64,000 nt of DNA from a bacterium (lineage in GTDB: Bacteria > Moduliflexota > Moduliflexia > Moduliflexales > JAUQPW01), in the NCBI GenBank assembly GCA_030550175.1, contig JAUQPW010000016.1, forward strand, positions 1-64,000, written 5' to 3'. A program made the translations under genes and the position numbers. Below the pieces are notes generated by a model. It did no database searches, was not told the DNA's origin, and worked only from the letters and a program-made list of their open reading frames with translations. Each line of letters begins with the position of its first letter. Position 1 is the stretch's first letter. Shown one piece after another: positions 16,434 to 25,624 of the stretch.

Positions 16434-17423
16434 TTACGGTTGAAAATTATCATTCCAATAGAGAATCTTAAATCCGGGGTTTGGATTTACATACTCCACA
16501 ACCACTTTAATGGTGCGGCCGATGGAATCATTTTTTAGCTTGCCGGTAGACAGGATAGTAAAATGGGAAGACTTTACAATCCCTGCGTATTTAGGTTGCT
16601 TGAAATAACCTTCCTTTTTTCTTTCATCCAGGAGAAGGTCTGCAGTTGTTGATTTATACCTTGCACGGATGACAGGCTCACTGGCCGTATTGATATTAAT
16701 TTGCCCTGAACTATCCGTGGTAAGATACTGAGCGATCCCCGTATAGGTAGGTTTCTTTTCATCTTTATTCTGGGAAGGCCCATTCGGATCGGTTCCATAC
16801 AGAATTTCCCGGGTCATCCCTTTGACTAAAAGTAATTCCTCGATGGTATCAAAGTTGGCGTCTTTTGCTTCATAGGGAGGATCCAGCGTTTCATAGTAAT
16901 CATCTTCAGCCCCGTTTAGCAGGTGATTATGGTCGGGATCTCGCCAATCAATAATAGAATCGGCAATGGTATCCCGAATCATTTGATCTTCCACCCCTGA
17001 AATGGTGAGCAATTCCACGAGAACCTGGCGGCTAACTAAATTAATATTCAATTTTCTCTCTTCATCTTCGATGGTGTACGAAAAAGTTCCCTTCCCCAAG
17101 GGAATCTCAGAAGAGTTCTCTGTGGCATTGACTTCTTGCGATGCGTTCCCGGATTTTTCCTCCGGCTGAGGTTGGTTCCGGAGCTTACCAAACTTCAGAT
17201 GCCCATTTTCATCCAGATAGTGAAAATCTACTTCCCCGCCGATTTCTGCCAAAGCTCGATGAATTCCGGCTTCGGCTAAATAGTATCGCTCCATTTCCTC
17301 TTTAAAATTGGTGACCACATTCAACTCGGTACTCACATAATGGGAGAATTCGGAAGCCATGACCATGAGCAGAACCACCACCAGAAGAGATACGATTAAG
17401 GCCACCCCTGACTCAGACTGCAT
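16434..17423 (-). CDS. gspK: Type II secretion minor pseudopilin GspK
   Basis: About 329 residues, tip subunit of the type II pseudopilus. The N-terminus has the pseudopilin helix (GVALIVSLLVVVLLMVMA) followed by NFKEEMERYYLAEAGIHRAL, typical of GspK. The globular part carries the DDRKLNIN-like segment (DEERKLNINLVS) and a helix-hairpin-helix domain around DANFDTIEELLLVKGM. The leader is very short. ATG 17423 is chosen over the TTG at 17429 because GGGAGGTGAGG lies at better distance. It is transcribed away from gspL. Confidence 0.85.
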   Translation of the reverse strand: MQSESGVALIVSLLVVVLLMVMASEFSHYVSTELNVVTNFKEEMERYYLAEAGIHRALAEIGGEVDFHYLDENGHLKFGKLRNQPQPEEKSGNASQEVNATENSSEIPLGKGTFSYTIEDEERKLNINLVSRQVLVELLTISGVEDQMIRDTIADSIIDWRDPDHNHLLNGAEDDYYETLDPPYEAKDANFDTIEELLLVKGMTREILYGTDPNGPSQNKDEKKPTYTGIAQYLTTDSSGQININTASEPVIRARYKSTTADLLLDERKKEGYFKQPKYAGIVKSSHFTILSTGKLKNDSIGRTIKVVVEYVNPNPGFKILYWNDNFQP

Positions 17424-17543
17424 AGTCAATACCTCACCTCCCTGTGAGGACGAAAATGTGCAAATTATGTTCCCAATTATTTACTTTATTTTCACTTGTT
17501 TTGTCAAACAAGGATTTTGGCATAACTTCTGCTAAGTTTATTC

Positions 17544-17573
17544 TTGACAGATAACTGTTTCATTTTTTATGAT
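17544..17573 (+). promoter_or_regulatory. Sigma-70 promoter for gspL-gspM-gspC
   Basis: TTGACA (17544-17549), an 18-base spacer, and TATGAT (17568-17573). It lies in the gspK-gspL divergent region and points to gspL, leaving a leader of about 70 bases. Confidence 0.6.
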
Positions 17574-17649
17574 TTTTTCTAGATTTTTATTGCTCTCTCC
17601 TATATAAGTAAATATAAACCGGGTTTTGGAAATTAGATGGATGATTTAT

Positions 17650-19434
17650 ATGGCACGTTCTACCTATCCAAATAAAAAGGGCCTTGGGATAAGTCTTGAA
17701 GATGGCCTTTTAACAGCATTTTATTGGAAAAGAAAGGGAAATACCGTTAAGATTATAGATTCCCTTTTCCTCTCCTCTCTCATTCTGGATGAATCTGTTA
17801 CGTTAGGTCCCGAAGATTACCAGAAATTAACCGAGTTTTTGCACCAATACGGGTCTAAATCTGAGGAGGTTATCGTGGAGATCCCAAGGAATGCCGTCTT
17901 GGTTAGATATCTTAACCTTCCCTCACTCTCCGATCAAGATCTCGAACAAATGTTGAGTTATGAAGTCGAGCGGCATATTCCTTTCTCCAAATCGGATATC
18001 TATTATGACTCTCAAGCTTTGAATCGGGATGAGAAGGAAGCCCGGGTTCTTTTGGTTGCAGCAAAAAAACACCTGGTGGATGCCTGCTTAGACCTTGTTA
18101 AAACCGATAAGGTTAAACCCACGGCGGTTTTTGTTTCTTCCTTGTCCCTTCTAAATCTCCTGCTGGCCCAATATCCAGGTAAAGCAAAATCCGTTGACCG
18201 ATTATTCTCCCCCCCTCCCACAGGAATTGTAGACATTACTTCCCATCATGTAGAAGTTAATTTCCTATCCGGTAAAAATTTGGAAAATTCCTTTATCATT
18301 CCGATCCGGGAAAAGCCCTGGCAGGAACTTCTCAAGAAGATGTCCGGTAAGTCGGGGAAAATCGGTAAGGAATCTGATCATTGGATTAACCTGGGAGATC
18401 TCCCTCAGTTGCGCGAACCCGAGGAGATAGGTGAATTGCCTTCAGAAAACGGGGATTATCTTATTCAAAGTTTTATAAAATGGCTGGTCAGCGAAGTCGG
18501 TAAGGCTTTACTAAAGCATGAGTTCATGGGAAAGGGGCGGGTTGAAAAATTAATCCTTATTCAATCAAGAATCCTGGATGTAGAACTTGAACCTGTCTTT
18601 CGGCAATATTTGAATATTCCCGTGGAGGTTGCAGATTTCTCCGGAGTGATTAAAGTTAAGAAGAGCCCCCAGATGGCTCTCCTGTGTTCTAAGGCAGGAC
18701 TTGCCTTAAAAGATACAGAAGCTGAGCATTTTAAGTTAGACCTCTTTCCTCGATTTCTAGAAGCTGTGAAGCCCCCTAAACTTTATCTAACGGCAACTCT
18801 GGTTACTCTGATATTCCTTCTGCTGGGGGGAACTTATCTGGGTAAGTCTTATAAAGATAGAAGAGCGCTTCATTGGGTTCAACAGGAAATAGTCTCTATG
18901 GAACCCCAAGTAAAAGCTGCTATTGAAATGAAGAACCAGTTCAAGGGTTTAAGGGAGCAGATCGAAACATTGGCCAATATAGAAAATCAGGGTCCCAGTA
19001 TGCTGGATATTTTAAAAGAGTTAACTTTGAAAACTCCGGAATATGCCTGGCTAAAAGGGATCAAGGTTGTAGACACCAAGGTTGATATCTGGGGATATAG
19101 TAACCATAGCAAAGGAGGACAGGCTTCGGATCTTATTCGTCTTTTCTCGGATTCGGTTCTTTTTGAAAAACCCAGTTTTTCGGAACCGATTCAAACCATC
19201 CGGCAGGATACAGAAACCTTTAAAATGACCATGGAAATCAGTAAACTCAAACAGCGGCAAAAGACTTCACAAGACGCCTCCCATGGAAAATCCGGTAAGA
19301 AAGTTGAAAAAGATAAGGAGGATCGATCCGTTACTCTGACTTCTAATCCGGTGGATAAACCGGATACTTCCCTGGTGCAGACAACCCTACAGTCCGGTAT
19401 AAAATCGGTTGCACCTACCCACCCAACGGAGTAG
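17650..19434 (+). CDS. gspL: Type II secretion assembly protein GspL (PilM/PilN-like fusion)
   Basis: About 594 residues. The N-terminal actin-like ATPase fold (PilM/GspL cytoplasmic domain, about 1-370) includes GLGISLEDG and the LSYEVERHIPF segment typical of PilM. One membrane segment (LYLTATLVTLIFLLLGG, about 380-400) is followed by a periplasmic coiled coil and a PilN-like ferredoxin fold. GspL links the GspE ATPase to the inner-membrane platform. The frame opens at TTG 17626; ATG 17650 (MARSTYP) is preferred, but no start has a strong ribosome site. The C-terminal 50 residues are charged and low-complexity. Confidence 0.82.
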   Translation: MARSTYPNKKGLGISLEDGLLTAFYWKRKGNTVKIIDSLFLSSLILDESVTLGPEDYQKLTEFLHQYGSKSEEVIVEIPRNAVLVRYLNLPSLSDQDLEQMLSYEVERHIPFSKSDIYYDSQALNRDEKEARVLLVAAKKHLVDACLDLVKTDKVKPTAVFVSSLSLLNLLLAQYPGKAKSVDRLFSPPPTGIVDITSHHVEVNFLSGKNLENSFIIPIREKPWQELLKKMSGKSGKIGKESDHWINLGDLPQLREPEEIGELPSENGDYLIQSFIKWLVSEVGKALLKHEFMGKGRVEKLILIQSRILDVELEPVFRQYLNIPVEVADFSGVIKVKKSPQMALLCSKAGLALKDTEAEHFKLDLFPRFLEAVKPPKLYLTATLVTLIFLLLGGTYLGKSYKDRRALHWVQQEIVSMEPQVKAAIEMKNQFKGLREQIETLANIENQGPSMLDILKELTLKTPEYAWLKGIKVVDTKVDIWGYSNHSKGGQASDLIRLFSDSVLFEKPSFSEPIQTIRQDTETFKMTMEISKLKQRQKTSQDASHGKSGKKVEKDKEDRSVTLTSNPVDKPDTSLVQTTLQSGIKSVAPTHPTE

Positions 19435-19504
19435 GAGCCTGGAATTTACGGCTAAATTCACCGGGGTTTTACCACTTTCCTCAGGGGATTGGGTACAAAG
19501 TAGA

Positions 19505-20065
19505 ATGAAAAAAAGAACATATATCCTGAGAGAAAAACTATTTATTCTGGCAGGTATCCTGGCTGTGGGATATTTTGGCTATACTTATTTCCTGGAGCCG
19601 TTTTTAACTAAACAGCAGGAAGTAGAACGGGAATTGAAGGCCAATATGGAGATTTTAACTCGATACAAACACATGGTTGCAGAGAAACCAAAATTAGAAG
19701 CAGAAATTAAAGTGGCAGAAGATCAGTTAAAAGATCTGGATAAACGTTTTCTATCCGGTCCGGAGCCGGCTCTGGCTGCTTCAGAACTTCAAAAGCTGTT
19801 AAGGGAAGTAGCCGCTAAAGTTGGTATAGAAATACAACGGGAGAATCCCATCAAAAAGACTGAAGATGTAAAGATGTACCTCAAAATTCCCGTTAATATT
19901 CAATTCACCACCGATGTAAACAAACTCATTCGTTTCCTTTATGAGGTGGAGAATCATACCAAGTTATTAAAAATTTCCGAAATGCAGATTCAAGTACGTG
20001 ATGAAATTAATGCTCGAGCTATCTTTGTAGATTTAACCATAGCAGGGATAGCCAAAAAAACCTAG
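19505..20065 (+). CDS. gspM: Type II secretion protein GspM (PilO-like)
   Basis: A 186-residue bitopic inner-membrane protein. A short basic cytoplasmic tail, one membrane helix (LFILAGILAVGYFGYTYFL), a coiled coil (about 35-85), then a PilO/GspM ferredoxin-like domain (VNIQFTTDVNKLIRFLYEVEN). It partners GspL in the assembly platform. ATG 19505 is chosen because it lies right before the membrane helix; the frame from 19409 overlaps gspL and adds 32 residues of no recognisable type. Confidence 0.8.
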   Translation: MKKRTYILREKLFILAGILAVGYFGYTYFLEPFLTKQQEVERELKANMEILTRYKHMVAEKPKLEAEIKVAEDQLKDLDKRFLSGPEPALAASELQKLLREVAAKVGIEIQRENPIKKTEDVKMYLKIPVNIQFTTDVNKLIRFLYEVENHTKLLKISEMQIQVRDEINARAIFVDLTIAGIAKKT

Positions 20066-20200
20066 ATCCGAAAACCAGGAAGGCCATTTTAGAGGCTAAG
20101 CCTTTAGGGTCACAAAGACACCGAGGTCGGTGAAAAAATAAATTTTAATTTGAAATGGCCGGGTGTTTTCGTGGCTGCACAGAAGGGCTGCATACATAAG

Positions 20201-21166
20201 ATGTTAAAGAAAAGTTACATCACCTTATTGAATCTTTTTCTTCTTGTTGTCTTTTCCTATGCTGCCGTTAAAGCTGCTCAAGTATGGTGGCCTTCTGAGC
20301 TTATCAAAGAAGAAAAGTTAGAAGAGAAGAACCTTCCGACCAAGATAGAAAAAACAGAGATAGCCAGGAAGGTTAAACTGGCCCTTTCAGATTATGAAGT
20401 GATAGAGGAGCAAAATTTATTTCACCATACCCGGAAAAAACTTGCAGAGGCTCCTCCACCAACTCCGGCTCCTCAGGTTGCCACGCTTCCGACCCCTCAG
20501 CCGACTCCTACGCCCCAACCAGAGATTATCAACCCTCCGAGTGTGGTTTTTTATGGGACGAGTCGAGAAGATGGAAATATGTATGTCTTGATTCAGAGTA
20601 AGTCCGAGCAAAAACCTCGAAAATACAGTTTGAATGAAGAAGTCGACGGATATAAGATTACCGATATTAAACGAAGTCAGGTGACGCTATCCCGGCAAGG
20701 GAAGGACTTTTCCATTAAACTTTGGGAACCCAATCCCAAGAAAAACGCCGGAATACCTCCCATGCAACAACCGGTAATACAACAGCCGAATATTCAGCAG
20801 CCTATTATACAGCCAGGAGTTATACCCGCTCCTATTATGCCCGGGATGACTCCCAACCGAATTAATAGGGGAAGACCGTTGCCTTATCCCAATCCGGGGC
20901 AACAGATCCCCCAACCGGCAAATCCTTATACCATTCCGCCGGGACAGGAAGGATATAACATGCAGCAACCGCTTCCGGAGCTGGACCAAGACTTTCAAGA
21001 TACGGAGGAGGAAGAAGAAGGACCTTCCGGGATACCCTCGGGAATACCTAATGTACCGCCGCCGGTTTCTGTGCTGCCCAATGGAATATCCCCCAACGTA
21101 CAGGGAGGAGGAATTCCCTATCCTGTGCCGACACCTATGGTCATTCCTCCAAGATATCATCAGTAA
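20201..21166 (+). CDS. gspC: Type II secretion protein GspC-like, proline-rich
   Basis: About 321 residues from ATG 20201, which begins the membrane anchor (SYITLLNLFLLVVFSYAAV). The periplasmic part has a TP-rich linker, then an HR-domain-like module (VVFYGTSREDG, YSLNEEVDGYKITDIKRSQVTL) as in GspC/PilP, which in relatives contacts the secretin N0 domain. The C-terminal half is unusually long, disordered and rich in Pro, Gln, Ile and Asn, with no PDZ domain. It follows gspM by 135 bases, which hold a GTCACAAAGACACCGAGG segment that may be a decayed repeat. Confidence 0.72.
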   Translation: MLKKSYITLLNLFLLVVFSYAAVKAAQVWWPSELIKEEKLEEKNLPTKIEKTEIARKVKLALSDYEVIEEQNLFHHTRKKLAEAPPPTPAPQVATLPTPQPTPTPQPEIINPPSVVFYGTSREDGNMYVLIQSKSEQKPRKYSLNEEVDGYKITDIKRSQVTLSRQGKDFSIKLWEPNPKKNAGIPPMQQPVIQQPNIQQPIIQPGVIPAPIMPGMTPNRINRGRPLPYPNPGQQIPQPANPYTIPPGQEGYNMQQPLPELDQDFQDTEEEEEGPSGIPSGIPNVPPPVSVLPNGISPNVQGGGIPYPVPTPMVIPPRYHQ

Positions 21167-21252
21167 AAGAACCCCATGACCTGTTGTTCGTTGTCCATCA
21201 GGTATGAATGGATACACCGGACAAAGGACAAAGGGAGATGGAGAAGGACGAA

Positions 21253-22047
21253 ATGCGATGGATCCTGGTGTGGTGTCTGTTGTTGGAGATGCTCTCCGGG
21301 TGCAATTCAGAAACAACTTCTTCAGATCCTATAGGACCTACTCGAATTTTAAAAGTTCCTTCAGAGTTTGCCACCATTCAGCAGGCTATTAATGAAAGCC
21401 GGAGTGGAGATACCATTCGAGTTGCCCCTGGATTCTATCCAGAAAATCTCACCATCGATTCCAAAGCTATAACCCTCCTGGGAGCCGGACGTGGCTTGAG
21501 TATCATTCAAGGATTCGTTATCTTTAAAACCAGTCAGGGGTCTATCAAAGGATTTACCGTTACGGGAGGAACTTCTTCAGGGATTTATTTGGTGAACTCC
21601 AACATGACCATTACAGGTAATGGGATAGATCAGAATACCCTTTCAGGAATTAAAGTAGAGAACTCTACTGGGTTAATCAGCGACAATCAGATTACGAATA
21701 ATGGAGAAGAAGGGGTTCTGGTCGAAGATACGTCGGGATTGGTGATAGGAGGGAATACCATTTTAAACAATAGAACGGATGGAATTACCCTTGACAACTC
21801 CTCACCAACGATATTAGACAATATCATACAAAACAACGGAGCAGATGGGATTTCTATTCGGGGTTTTGATCGTTTTTCAGCCCCTTTGCTCACAGGAAAT
21901 AAAGTTCATGCCAATGGAAGCGTGGGCAATTTTGATATTGTTTGTTTAGGGCCTCATACCAATCCGACAGGAAATGGAAATCAGTTTGGAAGTTGTTTTA
22001 ATTGTTCGGAATGTGCGCAACTGGCGGCTCCAGGTGGAGGACTTTAA
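21253..22047 (+). CDS. Lipoprotein with right-handed parallel beta-helix
   Basis: About 264 residues. ATG 21253 is chosen because GGAGAAGGACG precedes it and the signal peptide starts there; the lipobox is LSGC with Cys17. The rest is a series of 22-24-residue coils with the NosD/CASH pattern (GSIKGFTVTGG, NITGNGIDQN, LISDNQITNN, GVLVEDTSG), giving a beta-helix of about eight turns. Such folds bind or cleave polysaccharides or act as surface stalks. No catalytic site can be named. Likely anchored in the outer membrane. It sits between gspC and another lipoprotein on the same strand. Confidence 0.72.
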   Translation: MRWILVWCLLLEMLSGCNSETTSSDPIGPTRILKVPSEFATIQQAINESRSGDTIRVAPGFYPENLTIDSKAITLLGAGRGLSIIQGFVIFKTSQGSIKGFTVTGGTSSGIYLVNSNMTITGNGIDQNTLSGIKVENSTGLISDNQITNNGEEGVLVEDTSGLVIGGNTILNNRTDGITLDNSSPTILDNIIQNNGADGISIRGFDRFSAPLLTGNKVHANGSVGNFDIVCLGPHTNPTGNGNQFGSCFNCSECAQLAAPGGGL

Positions 22048-22119
22048 CTGCTTCATTAACCCCATTCATAATGGAGGATTGACCGTATCCTTCTGATCCA
22101 TTATGGAGGTCTCAAACCG

Positions 22120-22737
22120 TTGGAAACAAATATAAATCGGAATCGTTTTATTTTCAAAACCACAATTTGGTTTCTGTTGGTCCTGGCCGTACTGGCGAAG
22201 GGATGCGGGGAAAAAGAATTAAATCCCACTCAGCCGGGGGGGGCTGCTGCCGGAAGTGCAAGTTTAGGGGGGGAGGGGGCTGCTTCGATTCAACTTTTTG
22301 CAAGCCCTCCCAGTATCACAGCCACCGAGGGAAGTTCTCCCAGCTTTTCGATTACGGCACTGGTTCTCAATCAATTGGGTAATCCCGTTGTCGATGGAAC
22401 CGTAGTTATTTTTACAACGACCTTTGGAACTCTCAGTAGTAATGTGGTAACCACTCAAGGGGGGACTGCAACGGTTACCCTTTCCGGTTTTACAGAAAGT
22501 GGAACGGCTACAGTCACCGCCCAATCGGGTAAAGCCACAGCCTCTATCAAATTACGGATCCAATTTGTTGAACCGACCCCCGGTGAGCCCACGCCGGTGC
22601 CTACAGAAACTCCCACCCCAACCAGAACTCCCACCGCCACACCCACTTCAACTCCTATCATCACGCCAACCCCTACTCCAACCCGAACTCCTACCCCTAC
22701 GCCTACTCCTACTCCCACCCCTACACGAACTCCTTAG
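22120..22737 (+). CDS. Lipoprotein with Big-1 Ig-like domain and Thr-Pro stalk
   Basis: A 205-residue protein starting at TTG 22120, nine bases after a strong GGAGGT site. The signal peptide ends in LAKGC (Cys29). Residues about 55-150 form a bacterial Ig-like (Big-1/invasin) domain: VLNQLGNPVVDGTVVIFTTTFGTLSS and GTATVTLSG. The last 55 residues are a Thr-Pro repeat with occasional Arg (TPTPTRTP), a rigid extended stretch. It may be a surface-displayed or secretin-associated protein; no function is assigned. The repeat DNA is CCNACNCC-like and could vary in length. Confidence 0.7.
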   Translation: METNINRNRFIFKTTIWFLLVLAVLAKGCGEKELNPTQPGGAAAGSASLGGEGAASIQLFASPPSITATEGSSPSFSITALVLNQLGNPVVDGTVVIFTTTFGTLSSNVVTTQGGTATVTLSGFTESGTATVTAQSGKATASIKLRIQFVEPTPGEPTPVPTETPTPTRTPTATPTSTPIITPTPTPTRTPTPTPTPTPTPTRTP

Positions 22738-22868
22738 CCTTCTCTTTAGAAGGAGCTATCCTAAATCTGGAGAACCGTTCAAACCTTCAAACCCCGGGGA
22801 TAAAACTTTTTTCGCTCCGCCATTTACTCTCTCCCGGTTATAAGCCTTTGTTCCGTTGTTTTTCTTAT

Positions 22869-23360
22869 TTAGTCCTTCCAGCTTACAATATCCTGGTTAT
22901 AGCCCTCTCCACCCGGTTGTTTATCCGCACCATAGGACAGAATATCAAAATCTCCATGTTCGCCGGGATATCTATACATATAATCCTGTCCCCAGGGATC
23001 TTTTCCCAGTTCTTTTTCCAGGTAGGGCCCTCTCCAATTATCGGCGTCGGAAGGTCTCTCCCTGAGGGCTTTTAACCCCTCCTCGGTAGTGGGATAACGG
23101 CCTGTATCTAGTTTAAATAATTTGACTGCCGTAACCAGCTGGTTGATATCATTTTTAGCCCGCAGCTGCCTGGCCTGATCGGTTCTACCGAGAATTCTGG
23201 GAAGTACCGTTGCCGCAATAATCCCCATAATGGTGATGACCACAATGATCTCCACCAAACTGAACCCCTTTTGAGATTTGAGGTTTAAGGTCCGGAACTT
23301 GAAATTTCTTAATTTATAAAAGATCTGTAGAGTAAACGCTTTTATCGGCCATGTCATCAT
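22869..23360 (-). CDS. gspG: Type II secretion major pseudopilin GspG
   Basis: 163 residues. A long leader (about 32 residues, basic) precedes the prepilin peptidase site KG/FSLVEI with Phe33 and Glu37, then the hydrophobic helix VVITIMGIIAATVLP. The globular part has the GspG signatures RYPTTEEGLKAL and the calcium-loop region DPWGQDYMYRYPGEHGDFDILSYGADKQPGGEG. It forms the pseudopilus shaft. The start overlaps the gspE stop by four bases, so the pair is translationally coupled. Confidence 0.93.
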   Translation of the reverse strand: MMTWPIKAFTLQIFYKLRNFKFRTLNLKSQKGFSLVEIIVVITIMGIIAATVLPRILGRTDQARQLRAKNDINQLVTAVKLFKLDTGRYPTTEEGLKALRERPSDADNWRGPYLEKELGKDPWGQDYMYRYPGEHGDFDILSYGADKQPGGEGYNQDIVSWKD

Positions 23361-25072
23361 ATATCCTCCTGGGTAACACGCAGGACTTCCTCAATACTGG
23401 TCACACCTTGTTTTACCTTCTCCCAGCCATCCTCTCGAAGGGGAACCAGGCCTAAAGCCCGTGCTTTTTCTTTAATAACCGTACTGGGAGCTTTTTCCAC
23501 GATAAGTTCGCGGATAGGTTCTTCGACGACCATGAGCTCAAAGATTCCAATACGCCCTCTATAACCCGTAAACCCACATTCTTCACAACCCTTACCTCGA
23601 TAGGTAACGTAACCGGTGGTTTTACCTCGGGTCAATTCCATTTTTTTTAAAACCTCCTCGGTCGGCAGATAGACCTGTTTACAATTCTCACAATTTACTC
23701 GAACCAGTCTTTGAGCCAGCACCCCGATGACCGAAGAGGCAATTAAGAAACCTTCAATGTTCATATCCAGAAGCCGGGTAATCGCTCCGGGAGCATCATT
23801 GGTATGAAGGGTACTGAAGACCAGATGTCCAGTTAAAGCAGCATGTATGGCAATTTCTGCAGTTTCCCGGTCTCGGATTTCGCCAACCATGATCACATCG
23901 GGATCCTGCCTTACAATAGAACGTAATCCGCTGGCAAAAGTTAAACCAATTTTAGGATTAACCTGCATCTGGTTAACCCCTTCCAACTGATATTCAATGG
24001 GGTCTTCAATGGTGATAATTTTACGATCCCGGCTGTTAATCTGGCTTAGAGCTGCATACAAGGTGGTCGTCTTTCCACTTCCGGTAGGTCCTGTTACTAA
24101 AAGCATTCCATAAGGTTTTTCAATAAGACTTTTAAAAGCAAGTAAAGACTTCGGTGAAAAACCCAGGTGTTCTAAATCTAACCGGATGCTCTCCCGATCC
24201 AGGATTCGAATGACAACGCTTTCTCCATACAAAGTAGGAAGAGTCGAAACCCGAAGGTCTATGGTTCTTCCCATATAATTGTATTTGATACGTCCATCTT
24301 GGGGAAGTCTTTTCTCGTCGATTTTCATATTAGCCAGAATCTTGACCCGTGAGATCACAGCTTTTTTATGTCGTTTCGGAATATTCTCCCGATCATAGAG
24401 TAAACCGTCGATACGATATCTGACCCGAAGCGCCCGCTCAAAGGATTCAATATGAATATCACTGGCCCTGCTCTCGATGGCCTGATCAATTAAGAGATTA
24501 ACCAGTCTTACGATAGGAGCTTCCCGGGCCAGATCTTTTAAATGATCGATATCGGTATCGTCTTCACTCCCCGGAACTGTACCTTCTTCAGCCCCTCCAA
24601 TCCCTTCTATAATTTTTCCAACCCTGGAAGCATTGTCGCCATAGCACCGTTCCAGGGCAGATAAAATCGCCTCTTCATCACAGAGGTAAACTTCCGGATC
24701 ATATTTTGAAGAAAACCGAATCGCTTCTAAGGTCGAATAATCAAAAGGATCTGCCATAACAACCTTTAGACTGTCTCCCACGACCTCGAGGGGAAAGAAT
24801 TTATATTGCTTCATAAACTTAGGACTCAGCGGAAGTTTAACAGGAGAAAGTATTTTATACTGATTAAGATCCAGATAAGGAATTCCGAGTTGTGAGCTTT
24901 TAGCTCGAATTAAAGCCGCAGGAGAGAGAAAATCCATATCTACCAGGATTTCCTCTAAAGGCTTTCCACTTCTATCTCGTTCTGCTAAGGCCTCTTGAAG
25001 TTCCTTTTCTTCAAGAAAGCCTTCCGATAATAAAACCTGTTCTAAGGATTTTCTAGAAGACCCAGCTATCAT
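23357..25072 (-). CDS. gspE: Type II secretion ATPase GspE
   Basis: 571-residue hexameric secretion ATPase. An N-terminal MshEN-type domain (about 1-150) precedes the NTPase. Walker A GPTGSGKT spans 328-335, the Asp box follows, and Walker B is IMVGEIRDRET (394-404) with the HAALTGHLVFSTLHTND His-box. The zinc-binding CM domain is present: Cys461, Cys464, Cys496 and Cys499. It powers pseudopilus assembly through GspL. GspF, normally its neighbour, is not in the window. A degenerate ribosome site precedes ATG 25072. Confidence 0.94.
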   Translation of the reverse strand: MIAGSSRKSLEQVLLSEGFLEEKELQEALAERDRSGKPLEEILVDMDFLSPAALIRAKSSQLGIPYLDLNQYKILSPVKLPLSPKFMKQYKFFPLEVVGDSLKVVMADPFDYSTLEAIRFSSKYDPEVYLCDEEAILSALERCYGDNASRVGKIIEGIGGAEEGTVPGSEDDTDIDHLKDLAREAPIVRLVNLLIDQAIESRASDIHIESFERALRVRYRIDGLLYDRENIPKRHKKAVISRVKILANMKIDEKRLPQDGRIKYNYMGRTIDLRVSTLPTLYGESVVIRILDRESIRLDLEHLGFSPKSLLAFKSLIEKPYGMLLVTGPTGSGKTTTLYAALSQINSRDRKIITIEDPIEYQLEGVNQMQVNPKIGLTFASGLRSIVRQDPDVIMVGEIRDRETAEIAIHAALTGHLVFSTLHTNDAPGAITRLLDMNIEGFLIASSVIGVLAQRLVRVNCENCKQVYLPTEEVLKKMELTRGKTTGYVTYRGKGCEECGFTGYRGRIGIFELMVVEEPIRELIVEKAPSTVIKEKARALGLVPLREDGWEKVKQGVTSIEEVLRVTQEDI

Positions 25073-25624
25073 AAAAAATCTCTGCCTTTGATCGGAGATA
25101 TGGTCTACCGTTCAAAAACGTCTCAACAAAAAAATGATCCTTGAGAAAAGATCCTCACCCTGATCCCTTTCTGTGGCAGATTTTCGGTTAAGATTATCCA
25201 CAAAATTGCCTCCGCTTTAATCTTTCCTCGCTTCCCAGGGAAGGAAATTTTGGAGTGAGATTTCTCCCCTGTAATATCCAACAGGAACAGGAGTGGGAAC
25301 CTCCCCCCAAATCACTACCCTTGAAAGCACCCAGACTTTCCCCTTCGTTAAGTTTGAGGGCAGCTCCAGAAACTATCCCTCCCTCCGGTTATGGGGTCTT
25401 AATGTGGATCAGACTGATTAATATAAACTATTATATGAATAGTTCTATAGATTTCAAGTATTTTTTTGATTCGACGATATTCCCTTCAAAATATTTGCCA
25501 TTTACCTCTGATCGGTAACTTCTACATTTTCTTCCTTGACAACTCTATAAAAGTCGTTTAGCATGAAACACTTGTAAATGCAAGAACTGGATCATCCTGA
25601 AAAGGACTTAGATTATAAATTCTT
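25073..25624. other. Divergent gspE-gspD control region
   Basis: About 550 bases between divergent gspE and gspD. An 87-codon plus frame at 25255-25518 has no recognisable product. The gspD-proximal end holds a good promoter (25536-25564). Nothing else is recognised. Confidence 0.45.
25536..25564 (+). promoter_or_regulatory. Sigma-70 promoter for gspD
   Basis: TTGACA (25536-25541), a 17-base spacer, and TAGCAT (25559-25564), about 60 bases before the gspD start. Confidence 0.55.

Noticed and set aside
22455..22718. Minus-strand GVGVGVGVRVGV frame
   Set aside because: Antisense translation of the Thr-Pro repeat of the Big-1 lipoprotein.
25255..25518. 87-codon plus-strand frame upstream of gspD
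   Set aside because: No ribosome site or recognisable features; ends before the gspD promoter.
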